From Pseudomonadota bacterium (GTDB taxonomy: Bacteria > Pseudomonadota > Gammaproteobacteria > Burkholderiales > Burkholderiaceae_C), in the NCBI GenBank assembly GCA_963205115.1, contig CAUJHV010000032.1, positions 62,001-126,000 of the forward strand: DNA of 64,000 nucleotides, read 5' to 3'. This document shows positions 21,101 to 28,726 of the stretch, in pieces. A program made the translations under genes and the position numbers. The notes below the pieces were generated by a model, which saw only the letters and a program-made list of their open reading frames with translations, was not told where the DNA came from and did not search any database. Every line of letters starts with the position of its first letter. Position 1 is the first letter of the stretch.

Positions 21101-21308
21101 GAAAGCGATTGCCCAGGAGCTGACACAGAAACTGCGCGGTAGTGCGACGGTGGACTGGCAAAAGCGCGAGAGCATCCGCGCGCGGCTGCGTAACTTGGTG
21201 CGCATCACGTTGCGGCGCCACAAGTACCCGCCGGACATGCAAGAAGAAGCGATCCGCCTGGTGTTGCAGCAGGCCGAGCGGCTTGCAGACGACTGGTCCA
21301 ATACCTAA
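18159..21308 (+). CDS. hsdR: Type I restriction-modification system, restriction and translocase subunit HsdR
   Basis: Motor and nuclease subunit that translocates DNA using ATP and cleaves away from the recognition site. The N-terminal PD-(D/E)XK nuclease shows RRPDLVCF (Asp near 141) and VLELKN (Glu and Lys near 156-158). The SF2 helicase core has Walker A HTQGSGKS (~315-322), the DEAH box [11 protein letters not shown] (~420) and motif III [9 protein letters not shown] (~460), with [20 protein letters not shown] and [10 protein letters not shown] later. The helical C-terminus (988-1044) includes [11 protein letters not shown]. At 1049 residues it is full length and apparently intact. It follows the FRG gene by 28 bases. 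Confidence 0.96.
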   Translation: [1049 protein letters not shown]

Positions 21309-21329
21309 GCGTACGATCTCGGAGCGGCA

Positions 21330-22334
21330 ATGGCGACACCGACGATGTGGATGGTCAGAGCCGGCGAGCGTGCTTGGCGCATCGAGGAATTCGAGAGCGA
21401 GAGTCTAGTCAGCATCGGTTGGCAGGAGATGGGCGATATGAGCGCCCTGCGCACGCGCGAAGAGTTTGTGCGGCAGGTCGAGCGCTCGTATCCAGAAGCC
21501 AAGAAGGCATGGATACCCGGGGCCGCAGGGCAAGCGTTCCGCTTCGTCAGGGAGATCAAGGTCGGCGACGCCGTGGTGACATATAACCCAGCCGAGCGCG
21601 CGTATCTGGTCGGCACAGTTGCCGGCACCTACGAATACGCCGTTCAGCTCTCGGCCGAGCAGCCGAACCTGCGTCGCGTGAGGTGGCGAGGACGGGTCGC
21701 TCGCGATCAACTTTCGGTTGCGGCGCGCAACAGTCTGGGCGCAATCTCGACGCTCTTTGTGATTCCGCCAGAAGCCGCGGCGGAGATTGAGACGTTGTTG
21801 GCTGGAAAGGCCGCATCCGCTGCTGCTGCTTCCGGCACGGCAACGGTGGATGAAGAGGTCGACGACCTCTACAAGGACTTCCAGGCCAAGGCTTTCGAGT
21901 TCATCAAGGACAAGGTCAGCCAACTCGATTGGGAAGATATGCAGGAACTCGTTGCTGGCCTGCTTCGGGCGATGGGCTACAAGACGCGCATATCGCCCAG
22001 TGGCTCAGATCGAGGCAAAGATATCGTGGCGTCACCTGATGGATTCGGCTTCGAGGATCCCCGGATCGTCGTCGAGGTGAAGCATCGAACTGCTGCGATG
22101 GGCTCGCAAGAGATCCGCAGTTTTCTCGGCGGTCGTCACGACAACGACAAGGGCCTGTATGTCAGCACTGGCGGATTCACCAAGGATGCGCGGTATGAGG
22201 CTGAGCGAGGGCGGATTCCCGTCACCCTGTTGGACATCGACGATCTCGTCAAGGCGCTGCTCGAACACTATGAACACATGGATCTCGACATGCAGAGATT
22301 GATCCCGCTCAGGAAGCTGTATTGGCCGGTCTAG
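21330..22334 (+). CDS. Mrr-type restriction endonuclease with an EVE/PUA-like N-terminal domain
   Basis: The C-terminal half (about 195-312) is an Mrr catalytic domain: a helical start (DWEDMQELVAGLLRAMGYKT), then GSDRGKDIVA with Asp231, IVVEVKHR with Glu249 and Lys251, and a downstream Gln260, i.e. a PD-(D/E)XK active site. Mrr-type nucleases usually cut DNA carrying modified bases. Residues 1-~150 (MWMVRAGERAWRIEEFE..., VGDAVVTYNPAERAYLVGTV) resemble an EVE/PUA-like modified-base reader; that assignment is by general pattern. A GGAG lies six bases before the ATG. It follows hsdR by 21 bases and is probably the last gene of the operon. A short acidic linker (~165-185) joins the domains. Confidence 0.85.
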   Translation: MATPTMWMVRAGERAWRIEEFESESLVSIGWQEMGDMSALRTREEFVRQVERSYPEAKKAWIPGAAGQAFRFVREIKVGDAVVTYNPAERAYLVGTVAGTYEYAVQLSAEQPNLRRVRWRGRVARDQLSVAARNSLGAISTLFVIPPEAAAEIETLLAGKAASAAAASGTATVDEEVDDLYKDFQAKAFEFIKDKVSQLDWEDMQELVAGLLRAMGYKTRISPSGSDRGKDIVASPDGFGFEDPRIVVEVKHRTAAMGSQEIRSFLGGRHDNDKGLYVSTGGFTKDARYEAERGRIPVTLLDIDDLVKALLEHYEHMDLDMQRLIPLRKLYWPV

Positions 22335-22570
22335 ACGGGACGGATAAGCTGCGGTGTCCATCAAAAGAGCAATCGAGCCGGCCAACTGATTGGGATTTCA
22401 AACGTTGCGAGCCCGTCCTGCTGGCCCGGCGCTATCCGGATTGGTTGCCTGGGCCCAATCGCTAGCCTAGTCAACGAAATCCTCGCAGCCCGCGGGGCGA
22501 GTCGCGCAGCGATCTTTGCGGTCGTGTCGGGAAACGCGAGCCCAAAAGCCCGGGACCAGGAGCGGCAGCA

Positions 22571-23575
22571 CTAACCATTGCATCGTGGCTCTGCGTAGAC
22601 TCGTCTGCCTGCTCGGCTGATTCTGTCGAAGCTAAACACATGGTCGTGCGGCGCTTCGGCGCAGCAGCCGACCAGCCTTCGAGTATTCGGCCCTTGTGAG
22701 TACCGAAGTTCCACGGTGCCTGCGCAAACCGGGCATACAGCGGTGTATCGCACCAGCTGCAGGCGGCGGCGGTCGTGTTCGTCTTTGGTGAGCTCAAGCT
22801 GGGCGTTCGCCTCGCTCCAGGCGGCCCAAAGCTCTGTGGCGGGAATGATGCGATCGTCCGCCAGCCAAATCATGGGGCGGACAAGGATGCGCCAGACAAT
22901 CCATGCCAGCACTGGCGCCACGATCAGCGTGGCCAGGTCGGCCGTCTGGACGGGCCGACGAAGCTGCGTGAAGTCCAAGGTCAACAGCGCGCTCAACACC
23001 AGGTAGGCCACCGGCACAAGAAGAGCCGCGCCCCACAAAAGGCCTCGCCAAGACTTGGTTAGGAAGCTGCCAGCGCCGATCAACGGGCGGGAAAACCAGA
23101 CGGCCTTGACCTGACCCGGCGGGGTGAATTCGTACTGAACGGTGGTCGCATGGATGGCGCCACGGCCAGCCGGGGGCGGGTCTGCGGCAATCGCCTCGGC
23201 GGAATCGTCCGGCAGCGGGTACTGCTCTAGGTACCAAACGGCCCGATGTTTGCCACCTGGGGATCTGCGGGCGGGTCGAAGACATGTGGCGTGCCCGGCC
23301 GCCCGAAAGTGATCCTCGATGCTCTGGCGACGCGCGGACGCGTACGTTTCAAGCCCTCGTCCCACGACCCACCGTTTGGAGGCGTCGAAGTCGTCCGCCT
23401 CGGGGCGGCCAGCGGCGGAGGCCAGGTCCTGCGCGTCGAATTCCCGCTGTGCGGCACTCGGGCTGTCGACCCGCTTCAGGGTTTCTTGGGTTAGGGCGAT
23501 CAAAAGTGAGTATGCGCCCGCATCCTCTCGATGGCCTGCCAGCCAATCATTTAGGCAATCCACAAGTGCTCGCAT
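22571..23575 (-). CDS. Unrecognised membrane protein with a C-terminal zinc-ribbon-like motif
   Basis: I do not recognise the family. The first ~120 residues are soluble and helical. Two hydrophobic segments follow (about 180-205 and 215-240), separated by a short loop. Near the C-terminus, VCPVCAGTVELRY and later GCCAEAPHDHVFSFDR could form a Cys/His zinc ribbon. The start at 23575 has an AAGGGG-type ribosome binding site. It is convergent with the restriction operon and divergent from the CoiA-like gene, with a 236-base gap on the operon side holding no visible gene. Its position inside the island makes a defence role possible, but nothing in the sequence proves it. Confidence 0.75.
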   Translation of the reverse strand: MRALVDCLNDWLAGHREDAGAYSLLIALTQETLKRVDSPSAAQREFDAQDLASAAGRPEADDFDASKRWVVGRGLETYASARRQSIEDHFRAAGHATCLRPARRSPGGKHRAVWYLEQYPLPDDSAEAIAADPPPAGRGAIHATTVQYEFTPPGQVKAVWFSRPLIGAGSFLTKSWRGLLWGAALLVPVAYLVLSALLTLDFTQLRRPVQTADLATLIVAPVLAWIVWRILVRPMIWLADDRIIPATELWAAWSEANAQLELTKDEHDRRRLQLVRYTAVCPVCAGTVELRYSQGPNTRRLVGCCAEAPHDHVFSFDRISRAGRRVYAEPRCNG

Positions 23576-23677
23576 AACCCCCCTTGTACCGGTTCGACCG
23601 CAGTTTGTGGATGGTTGCCCATCGCCCCGCTGTTGAGACTGAGTTCCTCCCTGTCATCAACTTCCAAGGAGCTACTC

Positions 23678-24592
23678 ATGTCGTCGTTGTTCGGTCTGGA
23701 CCAGTCTAGCCGGCTCGTCTTTGTCAGCGAAGTGTCCCGAGGCTTGGCCTGCCAGTGCAGATGTGTGGTCTGTGAAGAGCCGCTGGTTGTTCGACAAGGT
23801 CTGGTCCGTGAGCACCACTTTGCTCACGCCTCGGGCCGCGAGCCCTGTGACGTCAGCCACGAGTCGCTCTTGCACCGCTATGCCAAGCAGGTCATCCAAG
23901 ACGCAGGCGGTCTCACCGTTCCCTTGGATGATCAAGTCGTCGCTGTTCTAGGCATGACACCAGCCCTGGCGCCGGCTGCCCGGCTGCCCCTGCCAAAAGT
24001 CGAGCTGGAGAAGTCTCTGGGAGCGGTCCGGCCTGATCTTCTGGGCCACACTGACTTGGGCGTCACCGTGGCCATTGAAGTGGCTTACTCGTCGTTCTGC
24101 GACATGGTGAAGGTCGATGCCTTCGCTGGCCTGGGCCTGCCGGTCCTGGAGATTGACCTGAGCGCATTCACGCCGGAGGCCTTCAGCCCTTTGGCGGTGA
24201 GAGACGCGGTCCTGGATGCTGTTTCTGGCAAGGCGTGGCTGTGGCCAAAGGCTGCTGGGCTACCGGCGGAGCAGCCTTCAGTTCAGGCGCTTGCGCCGGA
24301 GCCGCTTGGCGATCTGCCCAAGGCACGACTGCCCGAAGAAGTCGTGACCATCTCGGGACGCCGGGTGGCGATCAAACAATTCCAGTCTGGCGACATCGCA
24401 GTCAAGGTGATCGGGTATGACCCCGATGTGGTGTCTCTGGTGAAGTCCATCGCCAAAGCCAACTTCGCGCACTACTCGCCGAAGTGGAAGTCTTGGAACG
24501 TGCCGAGGTGGCGAGCGCACATCGTTCGCACAGCCCTGCGGGCGAAGGCGGAGACAGTCTCTATCCATCTACAGGATCGCAACCGAAGCTGA
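23678..24592 (+). CDS. CoiA-like nuclease-fold protein
   Basis: The N-terminus carries CQCRCVVCEEPLVVRQG followed by HHFAH (residues 46-50), the zinc-finger-like layout of the CoiA-like family. A nuclease-type core follows, with GAVRPDLLG (Asp120) and VAIEVAYSS (Glu134), consistent with a PD-(D/E)XK-like fold. Residues ~222-290 (a short basic strand region, then YDPDVVSLVKSIAKANFAHY and WKSWNVPRW) vaguely resemble a HARP-type domain of DNA remodellers; this is tentative. CoiA family proteins act in DNA uptake or processing in Firmicutes; here defence is more likely from context. The ATG at 23678 has AAGGAG seven bases upstream, which decides against an earlier in-frame start. Confidence 0.72.
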   Translation: MSSLFGLDQSSRLVFVSEVSRGLACQCRCVVCEEPLVVRQGLVREHHFAHASGREPCDVSHESLLHRYAKQVIQDAGGLTVPLDDQVVAVLGMTPALAPAARLPLPKVELEKSLGAVRPDLLGHTDLGVTVAIEVAYSSFCDMVKVDAFAGLGLPVLEIDLSAFTPEAFSPLAVRDAVLDAVSGKAWLWPKAAGLPAEQPSVQALAPEPLGDLPKARLPEEVVTISGRRVAIKQFQSGDIAVKVIGYDPDVVSLVKSIAKANFAHYSPKWKSWNVPRWRAHIVRTALRAKAETVSIHLQDRNRS

Positions 24593-24799
24593 GAGGCTAG
24601 GCAGTCCGGGCGTCTGCAGTTACCCCCGGGGCTGGGTTTTGGCCGAGGCCGGCTGTTGAGGGCGAGGTAGGTGCGCGGTCGACAGCGTCGTTGCGAAACC
24701 GAGTGGCAGGGGGATGCACGGGGCTGGCATCGCATCGGTTCTGATTTGTCGAAGCGAGATTGAGGCCGCCGCTGATGTAGTCTCGCCATCGCACCACCC

Positions 24800-26026
24800 A
24801 TGAGCCCCACCCCCACCCCGCTGCCCGCCGCCTTCCATCGCCTGGCCGGCGCCAACCTCGCCGCGCAGGCGGCCGAGCAGGTCAGCCTGGCGGCTGTGCC
24901 CATGGTGGCCGTGATGGCGCTGGGTGCGGGTGCTGGCGAGGTGGGTGCGCTGGCCACCGCGCAGACGCTGCCTTTTCTGCTGCTGGCCATTCCCGCCGGG
25001 CTGCTGGCCGATCGCTGGTCGCGGCGCGGGCTGATGGTGTGGTCCGAGGCCTTGCGGGTGTCGGCGCTGCTGATGCTGCTGGTGATGGTCTGGACCGGGA
25101 CCACCTCGCTGGGCGGGCTGGCGGTGCTGGGTTTCCTGGGTGCTGCGGGCACGGTGGGCTTTTCCGTGGGCGCGCCGGCCCTGGTGCCGGCCTGGGTGCC
25201 TGCGGCGGCGCTGGGTGTGGCCAATACGCGGCTGGAGCTGGCGCGCAGCCTGGCCTTTGCCGCCGGGCCTTCGCTGGCGGGTGTGCTGGTGTCCTGGGCC
25301 GGGGCGAGTGCGGCCTTTGTGCTGGCCACGATGCTGTCGGTGGCGGCGCTGCTGCTGCTGCTGGGCCTGCCCGAGCCGGCACGTGCCTCCAAGCCCACGC
25401 GGCATGTGATGGCCGAGCTCAAGGCCGGTGCGGCCATGGTCTGGGGCCACGAGTGGCTGCGCCCGGTGCTGCTGACGGCGGTGGCCTGGAACATCGCGTG
25501 GTTCGTGCTGCAGGCGGCCTATGTGCCGTATGCGATGCGCACGCTGGGGTTGTCGGCCAGTGCGGTGGGTGTGACGCTGGCCTGTTATGGCGCCGGCATG
25601 ATCTTCGGCGCGCTGCTGGCTTCGCGCGTCATGCGGGCGCTGCCCTTTGGCCGCGTGATCCAGCTGGGGCCGCTGGTGTCCGTGCTGGCCTCACTGGTGA
25701 TGGTGTGCACGCTGCTGTGGCCCAGTGGCGCGCTGGCGGCGTTGTCGTTCTTTCTGTTCGGCGCCGGGCCCATCCTGTGGACGATCTCGTCGACGACGCT
25801 GCGCCAGACGGTGACGCCGCACGCGGTGATGGGCCAGGTGTCGGCCATTTTCCTGACCGTCAATTCCGGCGCGCGGCCGGTGGGTGCCGCCTTGGGCGGC
25901 TTGATCGGCGCTGAATTTGGCGACGCGGCCTGCCTGCAGGTGGCGGCGGTGCTCTTTGCGCTGCAGGCGGTCATCATTTCGCGCTCGCCGGTGAAGGCCT
26001 TGCGCAGTTTGCCGGCGCCCGTGTGA
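24800..26026 (+). CDS. MFS transporter, EntS/transmembrane-secretion-effector type
   Basis: Inner-membrane major facilitator of 408 residues with about 12 hydrophobic segments. The cytoplasmic loop 2-3 motif is present as GLLADRWSRRGLMVWSEALR. The overall pattern, including LVPAWVPAAALGVANTRLEL, matches the MFS_3 family (enterobactin exporter and macrolide-efflux relatives). The substrate is unknown. It is the first gene to the right of the island and returns to ordinary high-GC codon use. It converges on the aldehyde dehydrogenase gene across a gap holding a long inverted repeat. Confidence 0.88.
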   Translation: MSPTPTPLPAAFHRLAGANLAAQAAEQVSLAAVPMVAVMALGAGAGEVGALATAQTLPFLLLAIPAGLLADRWSRRGLMVWSEALRVSALLMLLVMVWTGTTSLGGLAVLGFLGAAGTVGFSVGAPALVPAWVPAAALGVANTRLELARSLAFAAGPSLAGVLVSWAGASAAFVLATMLSVAALLLLLGLPEPARASKPTRHVMAELKAGAAMVWGHEWLRPVLLTAVAWNIAWFVLQAAYVPYAMRTLGLSASAVGVTLACYGAGMIFGALLASRVMRALPFGRVIQLGPLVSVLASLVMVCTLLWPSGALAALSFFLFGAGPILWTISSTTLRQTVTPHAVMGQVSAIFLTVNSGARPVGAALGGLIGAEFGDAACLQVAAVLFALQAVIISRSPVKALRSLPAPV

Positions 26027-26056
26027 GGTCGGCGGCGCGTAGAGTCCGGCGCGGCG

Positions 26057-26097
26057 CCGCTGTCTGCAGTGTCGTGTTTAACGTTTGAAGACAGCGG
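26057..26097. repeat. Inverted repeat between convergent genes
   Basis: Perfect 9-base arms, CCGCTGTCT at 26057-26065 and AGACAGCGG at 26089-26097, separated by 23 bases, lie between the MFS and aldehyde dehydrogenase stop codons. The position suggests a shared transcription terminator, but there is no clean U-tract on either side and the loop is long. Confidence 0.45.
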
Positions 26098-26179
26098 TAG
26101 TTTCGCGGGCGCGAGGCCTCAGAAGCTGTGAATGGGTCCGCTTGGGGGGATGAGCGCGTGTGTGGCGTTCGTTCACAGC

Positions 26180-27694
26180 TCAGATATCGAACCGCACACC
26201 CTGCGCCAGCGGCAATTCGCGCGAATAGTTGATGGTGTTCGTCGCCCGGCGCATGTAGTTCTTCCAGGCGTCGGATCCGGATTCGCGGCCGCCGCCGGTG
26301 TCCTTCTCGCCGCCGAAGGCGCCACCGATCTCGGCGCCCGAGGTGCCGATATTCACGTTGGCGATGCCGCAGTCCGAGCCGCTGGCTGAGAGGAAGCGTT
26401 CGGTCTCGCGGATGTCGTTGCTGAAGATCGATGAGGACAGGCCCTGCGGCACGTCGTTCTGCAGACGCAGCGCGTCATCGAGCGTGTCATAGGCCATCAC
26501 GTAGAGGATGGGCGCAAAGGTTTCGGTGCGCACCGTCGCGGTCTGCGCCGGCATCTCGACGATGGCCGGGCGCACGTAATAGGCCTGCGGGTGCGCGTCC
26601 TGCAGCAGCCGCTCGCCGCCGGTGACACGTCCGCCTTCGTCACGCGCGGCGCGCAAGGCGGCTTGCATGGCCTCGTGGCTGGCGGCGCCGATCAGCGGGC
26701 CGACCAGCGTGGCCTCGTCCAGCGGGTGGCCCACCGGCAAGGCGGCGTAGGCCTTCTTCAGCCGCGCCAGCAACTCGTCGTAGACGGATGTGTGCGCGAT
26801 GACGCGGCGCGTGGTCGTGCAGCGCTGGCCGCAGGTTCCGGCAGCGGCAAAGACGATGCCGCGTACCGCGAGGTCCAGGTCCGCGCTGGGGGCGACGATC
26901 ACCGCGTTGTTGCCGCCCAGCTCCAGCAGGCAGCGGCCGAAGCGGCGCGCCACGCGCGGGCCCACCTCGCGGCCCATGCGCGTGCTGCCGGTGGCGGAGA
27001 CCAGCGCGACGCGCGCATCGTCCACCAGCGCCTCGCCCAGCGCCGGCCCGCCGACGATCACCTGCAGCAACTGCGGTGGCGCATCGGCGCCGAAACGCCG
27101 TGCGGCACGGTCCAGGATGGCCTGGCAGGCCAGGGCGGTCAGCGGTGTTTTCTCGGAGGGTTTCCAGACCACGGCGTTGCCGCAGACCAGCGCCAGCGCC
27201 GCATTCCAGGCCCACACGGCCACGGGAAAGTTGAAGGCGCTGATGACACCGACGACACCCAGCGGGTGCCAGCTTTCCATCATCCGGTGGCCCACGCGCT
27301 CGGAGGCGATCGTCAGGCCGTACAGCTGGCGCGACAGCCCGACCGCAAAGTCGCAGATGTCGATCATCTCCTGCACCTCGCCCAGGCCTTCGGAGAGGAT
27401 CTTGCCGGTTTCGATGGACACCAGCCGGCCCAGGGCGGCCTTGTCCGCGCGCAGTTCTTCGGCCAGCAGACGCACGAGTTCGCCGCGTCGCGGCGCGGGT
27501 ACGTCGCGCCACGCTAGGAAGGCGGTCTGGGCGCGTGCGATGACTGCGGTGACCTCGGTGGGCGCGAGCGTATGCACATGCGCGATCGTGTCGCCGTCGA
27601 TGGGCGAGGCCACCGGCCAATCGCCGCCGGTGGCGGCCGCGGCCAGGCCGAAGTGGTCGATCAAGGGGGCGCTGAGGTGTGCGGTCGTGGCCAT
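26180..27694 (-). CDS. amaB: ALDH7-type aldehyde dehydrogenase (piperideine-6-carboxylate / alpha-aminoadipate semialdehyde dehydrogenase)
   Basis: NAD(P)+-dependent oxidation of alpha-aminoadipate semialdehyde to alpha-aminoadipate in lysine degradation is the usual role of this subfamily. Catalytic Cys292 lies in GTCGQRCTTTRR, the general base Glu258 in LLELGGNN, and the oxyanion Asn in FNFPVAVW. The C-terminal signature NVNIGTSGAEIGGAFGGEKD and RRATNTINYS is characteristic of ALDH7/antiquitin proteins rather than of betaine or succinate semialdehyde dehydrogenases. Length (504) is normal. The gene diverges from the carboxylesterase. The substrate is inferred from family; no other lysine-catabolic gene is in the window. 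Confidence 0.88.
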   Translation of the reverse strand: MATTAHLSAPLIDHFGLAAAATGGDWPVASPIDGDTIAHVHTLAPTEVTAVIARAQTAFLAWRDVPAPRRGELVRLLAEELRADKAALGRLVSIETGKILSEGLGEVQEMIDICDFAVGLSRQLYGLTIASERVGHRMMESWHPLGVVGVISAFNFPVAVWAWNAALALVCGNAVVWKPSEKTPLTALACQAILDRAARRFGADAPPQLLQVIVGGPALGEALVDDARVALVSATGSTRMGREVGPRVARRFGRCLLELGGNNAVIVAPSADLDLAVRGIVFAAAGTCGQRCTTTRRVIAHTSVYDELLARLKKAYAALPVGHPLDEATLVGPLIGAASHEAMQAALRAARDEGGRVTGGERLLQDAHPQAYYVRPAIVEMPAQTATVRTETFAPILYVMAYDTLDDALRLQNDVPQGLSSSIFSNDIRETERFLSASGSDCGIANVNIGTSGAEIGGAFGGEKDTGGGRESGSDAWKNYMRRATNTINYSRELPLAQGVRFDI

Positions 27695-27892
27695 GGTCAG
27701 GTCTCACCCAAGGGCATGCAAGGGGGCACATCGTAGGGCGCGGCGGGTGTGCGCCGTGCGTGCAGTGACGGTCAGCGGTCTCGCGCTGCCGACGGTCCGG
27801 CTGCCGACGCTTCCCGCGACCGATCCCGACTCTCGGGTGGGGCAGTTGCCGGCGCGCGTCGACGGTGCGACCGAACGCACTAGCATCGCTGC

Positions 27893-28567
27893 ATGACCCG
27901 CCCCGACACGCTCGAACTCCAACCCGGCCAGGCGCCACGCGCCACGGTTTTCATCCTCCACGGCCTGGGTGCCGACGGCACGGACTTCCTGCCCTTTGCC
28001 GATGCGCTGGACCTCTCGTCGGTGGGACCGGTGCGCTTCGTCTTTCCGCGCGCACCCGAGCGGCCGGTCACGGCCAACGGCGGGCAGCGCATGCGGGCCT
28101 GGTACGACATCCTGGCCTTTGGCGGCGGGGCGCGCGAAGACGAGGCGGGCTTGCGCGAGACCTTTGCGCAGGTGCACGCATTGATCGATGCCGAGGTGGC
28201 GCGTGGCATGCCGGCCTCGCGCATCGTGCTGGGTGGTTTTTCGCAGGGCTGCGCGATCGCGCTCGGTGCGGGCCTGCGTTATGGGCAGCCGCTGGCGGGG
28301 GTGTTCGGGCTGTCGGGCTACTTGCCGATCGCCGGCACGACGGCGGCCGAGCGTCACGCGGCCAATGCCGCCACCCCGGTGCTGGTGGCGCACGGCACGC
28401 GCGACCCGATGGTGCAGTTGGCGCGCGGGCAGGCCTCGCGCGACGCGCTGGCCGCGCTGGGCTACGCGGTCGAGTGGCACGACTACCCGATGGAACATTC
28501 GGTGTGCATGGAAGAGGTGCAGGACGTGCAGCGCTTCCTGCGGCGCGTGCTGGGCGGCGGCGCGTGA
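27893..28567 (+). CDS. Carboxylesterase/lysophospholipase (alpha/beta hydrolase, phospholipase/carboxylesterase family)
   Basis: Cytoplasmic serine hydrolase of 224 residues. The catalytic triad is visible: Ser117 in GGFSQGC, Asp171 in HGTRDPMV and His202 in YPMEHSVC. The oxyanion region HGLGADGTDF near residue 23 is typical of carboxylesterase 2/acyl-protein-thioesterase-like enzymes. Physiological substrates of bacterial members are usually unknown short-chain esters. It diverges from the aldehyde dehydrogenase gene and precedes a small membrane protein by 160 bases. Confidence 0.93.
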   Translation: MTRPDTLELQPGQAPRATVFILHGLGADGTDFLPFADALDLSSVGPVRFVFPRAPERPVTANGGQRMRAWYDILAFGGGAREDEAGLRETFAQVHALIDAEVARGMPASRIVLGGFSQGCAIALGAGLRYGQPLAGVFGLSGYLPIAGTTAAERHAANAATPVLVAHGTRDPMVQLARGQASRDALAALGYAVEWHDYPMEHSVCMEEVQDVQRFLRRVLGGGA

Positions 28568-28726
28568 GCGGCACGGCAACTGGGCTGCGCTGACACAGTC
28601 CTCGGGGTGGAGCCCAGCCGCTGATCGGTGGCCGGCGGGAACTCCACACGCCGGTTGGGGTCTGTCGGCGGCGGCCGCGATTCCGGGGCCGGCCATGCGT
28701 CCGCGGTGCGGGGGCGAGAATGAGGC

